Origin: Hondaea fermentalgiana
Lineage: Eukaryota > Sar > Bigyra > Thraustochytrida > Thraustochytriidae
Direction of reading: 5' to 3'
Assembly: GCA_014084085.1 (NCBI GenBank)
Contig: NPFB01000122.1
Location: 242,358-306,357, forward strand
DNA length: 64,000 bases
Below, one piece after another: positions 62,733-64,000 of the stretch (position 1 is the first letter of the stretch; each line of letters starts with the position of its first letter). The translations under genes were made by a program, and so were the position numbers. The notes under the pieces were generated by a model. It worked only from the letters and a program-made list of their open reading frames with translations, ran no database searches and was not told the origin of the DNA.

Positions 62733-63125
62733 TCAAAGCTGGACACGTTCGACGTATTCGTCGTTGATGCAAAACCCGGCAAGCGACTTGGAGTCGCCAT
62801 CATTCTGAAATCCTCCAAAGGTGAAACGCGCCTTGTTGCCGCAGCAGGAGCCTGCGGCATATTCACCATCGCCCCAATCCGAAATGGGCCCGCTATAGAC
62901 CACAATTGACCTGCCTGCTTGCCTTACGTATCGCATCCAGCCGTCGCGGCTGATTTCCACGAGCACGCCATTATGTGATCCGTACGTGTTCGAGTACGAC
63001 TTTTTCAGCTTGTACTGAGCGTTTGCTGCCTCGCGGTTGAAGACTCTGCTCACATCTTCTCCACCAAACCACATTCCGACGAGGCGCTCTGGCGCCGGTG
63101 ATGGAGCGGAAGCTACGCAGCCCAT
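62733..63125 (-). CDS. Small putative N-myristoylated protein, unknown
   Basis: A 130-residue frame with ATG at 63125. The N-terminus MGCVASAP fits the N-myristoylation consensus (Gly2, Ser6) with an adjacent Cys3 that could be palmitoylated, so attachment to a membrane, perhaps ciliary or plasma membrane, is plausible. The body has ordinary globular composition: LVGMWFGGEDVSRVFNRE, LVEISRDGWMRYVRQAG, a Gly-Cys-Cys-Gly turn and CINDEYVERVQL at the end. The pattern of strands and turns suggests a small beta-rich domain. I do not recognise a family. The frame is coherent over its whole length, which is why I call it a gene despite its size. Confidence 0.65.
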   Translation of the reverse strand: MGCVASAPSPAPERLVGMWFGGEDVSRVFNREAANAQYKLKKSYSNTYGSHNGVLVEISRDGWMRYVRQAGRSIVVYSGPISDWGDGEYAAGSCCGNKARFTFGGFQNDGDSKSLAGFCINDEYVERVQL

Positions 63126-64000
63126 GTTTGCTCAAAGTCGGCCCTCGTTTCGGGTTTGCATTCGCTCAACCTTTCTGCTTGCCGCTTCCGCTATTGGTGT
63201 GTAGTTGTGTAGTCGTTATACAAGTATCGCGCGCAGAGCTGGCTTGGCAAGCAAGCAGTGACAGCTGTCAGACAGCCCGCGCACTAGCGACTCAGGTCTT
63301 CGAACGAGCAAACTCGACTCTGGAGAAGGTATATGGTAGTCGAGAGGCGGGCGCGCGCCCAAAATCTATCGAGCGCGTGAAGTTTCGTTGCGTCCAGCAC
63401 TGTTGTATAGCTATAGCTGGCTATAGCTAGCCGACAAAGAATGTACAACACAACCGCGCATACGTTTCTTTTGTGGCCGCTCCGCCGCTGCCGTGATGTG
63501 GCAAACCTGCCACTGACGGTGAGTGTCGAGCTTCTACTGTCAGTAAGTCAGATTCACTCGCACGATCGTGAAGCGAGCCAGCGCAGCTACAGCTACGAGC
63601 GAGTTTTCCCACAGATGAGCTCGACTTGCTCGTTCTGGCACTGATCGTCACCGCAAGCGAGATCTGCTGCTCGCTCGCCGCTCCCGCTTGTAGTGCAGTG
63701 CAGTGCAGTGCCGTGCAGTGCGACCCGCGTGGCGATGATGGAGCTCCCCCTTTCCTCCTCGTCCCTCTACTCGGCCCACTTCTTTGGTCCTGGCAAAGCC
63801 AGGCCAAGCCAAGCCAAGCCAAGCCAAGCCAAGCCAAGCCAAGCCGCGCGTCAGCATCCAGGCGCCGCGGGGTGCGCGACCCACTCTCGCGCGCACGAAC
63901 GTGCCTGCTCGCCCGCCCGCCCGCACGCACGCAGCGCCCTCTGCCGCCCGCAAGGCGCAGGCGGGCCGCTCACAGGCGGCGGCACGTGCACGTGCACAGG
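63126..64000. other. Gene-free right flank with simple repeats
   Basis: Upstream region of the small gene. It contains a CTATAGCT-type repeat near 63405-63431, a GCAGT run near 63693-63720 and a CCAAG pentanucleotide run at about 63803-63845. Overlapping frames across 63430-63950 are repeat-derived. I see no gene. Confidence 0.5.
63803..63845. repeat. CCAAG pentanucleotide microsatellite
   Basis: About eight and a half tandem copies of CCAAG. A similar GCAAG run occurs at 34143-34164, also in an upstream region. Confidence 0.9.

Overview
The window looks like nuclear DNA of an intron-poor, GC-rich, flagellated protist. The evidence is long open eukaryotic reading frames, glutamine, serine and acidic low-complexity tracts inside conserved genes, one clear GT-AG intron with a CTAAC branch site, and eukaryote-only genes (AP-4 epsilon, DNA polymerase epsilon, MKS1, a TBC RabGAP). 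MKS1 and a TBCC-type domain point to a cilium. The closest fit I can suggest is a thraustochytrid-like stramenopile (Labyrinthulomycetes). That is inference; no rRNA or lineage marker is present. I saw no tRNA, rRNA, transposon or CRISPR array.

Layout. 1-1009: no gene. 1010-1879 (-): DDI1-like retroviral-type protease. 2327-11299 (-): a 2990-residue protein with 14 N-terminal Tudor-like modules, a TBCC/CAP-like domain, further Tudor-like modules and a coiled coil. 11545-14640 (-): AP-4 epsilon. 15185-17098 (+): membrane-anchored Sec14/CRAL-TRIO protein. 17396-20335 (+): PH plus TBC (TBC1D5-like) RabGAP, interrupted by an assembly gap. 20445-23039 (-): coiled-coil protein. 23496-28844 (+): PH, about 16 IQ motifs, coiled coil, WW-like segments. 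29362-31743 (-): divergent YTH domain plus RGG tail. About 32260-33571 (-): Gln-rich coiled-coil protein running into a second gap. 34576-36918 (+): tRNase Z. 37303-43692 (-): about 30 ankyrin repeats, SAM-like domain, pseudokinase, Rcat-like zinc finger. 45399-53123 (+): DNA polymerase epsilon catalytic subunit. 53450-55147 (+): unknown. 55333-58490 (-): PEP-synthase/rifampicin-phosphotransferase-like enzyme with one intron. 58560-59675 (-): unknown. 59953-62190 (-): MKS1. 62733-63125 (-): small putative N-myristoylated protein.

The genes do not form an operon or a single pathway. Several fit a theme of cytoskeleton, cilium and membrane traffic: MKS1, the TBCC/Tudor protein, IQ and coiled-coil scaffolds, AP-4, the RabGAP and Sec14. 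The others are housekeeping genes (Pol epsilon, tRNase Z, DDI1). The most unusual content is four architectures: the Tudor-array/TBCC giant, the ankyrin-SAM-pseudokinase-Rcat fusion, the membrane-anchored RPH-like phosphotransferase, and the YTH protein that has lost most of its m6A cage. Intergenic DNA carries recurring short motifs (TAGGCCTA, GAGC runs, CAA runs, CCAAG pentamers) and a perfect 10-bp inverted repeat in one divergent promoter.
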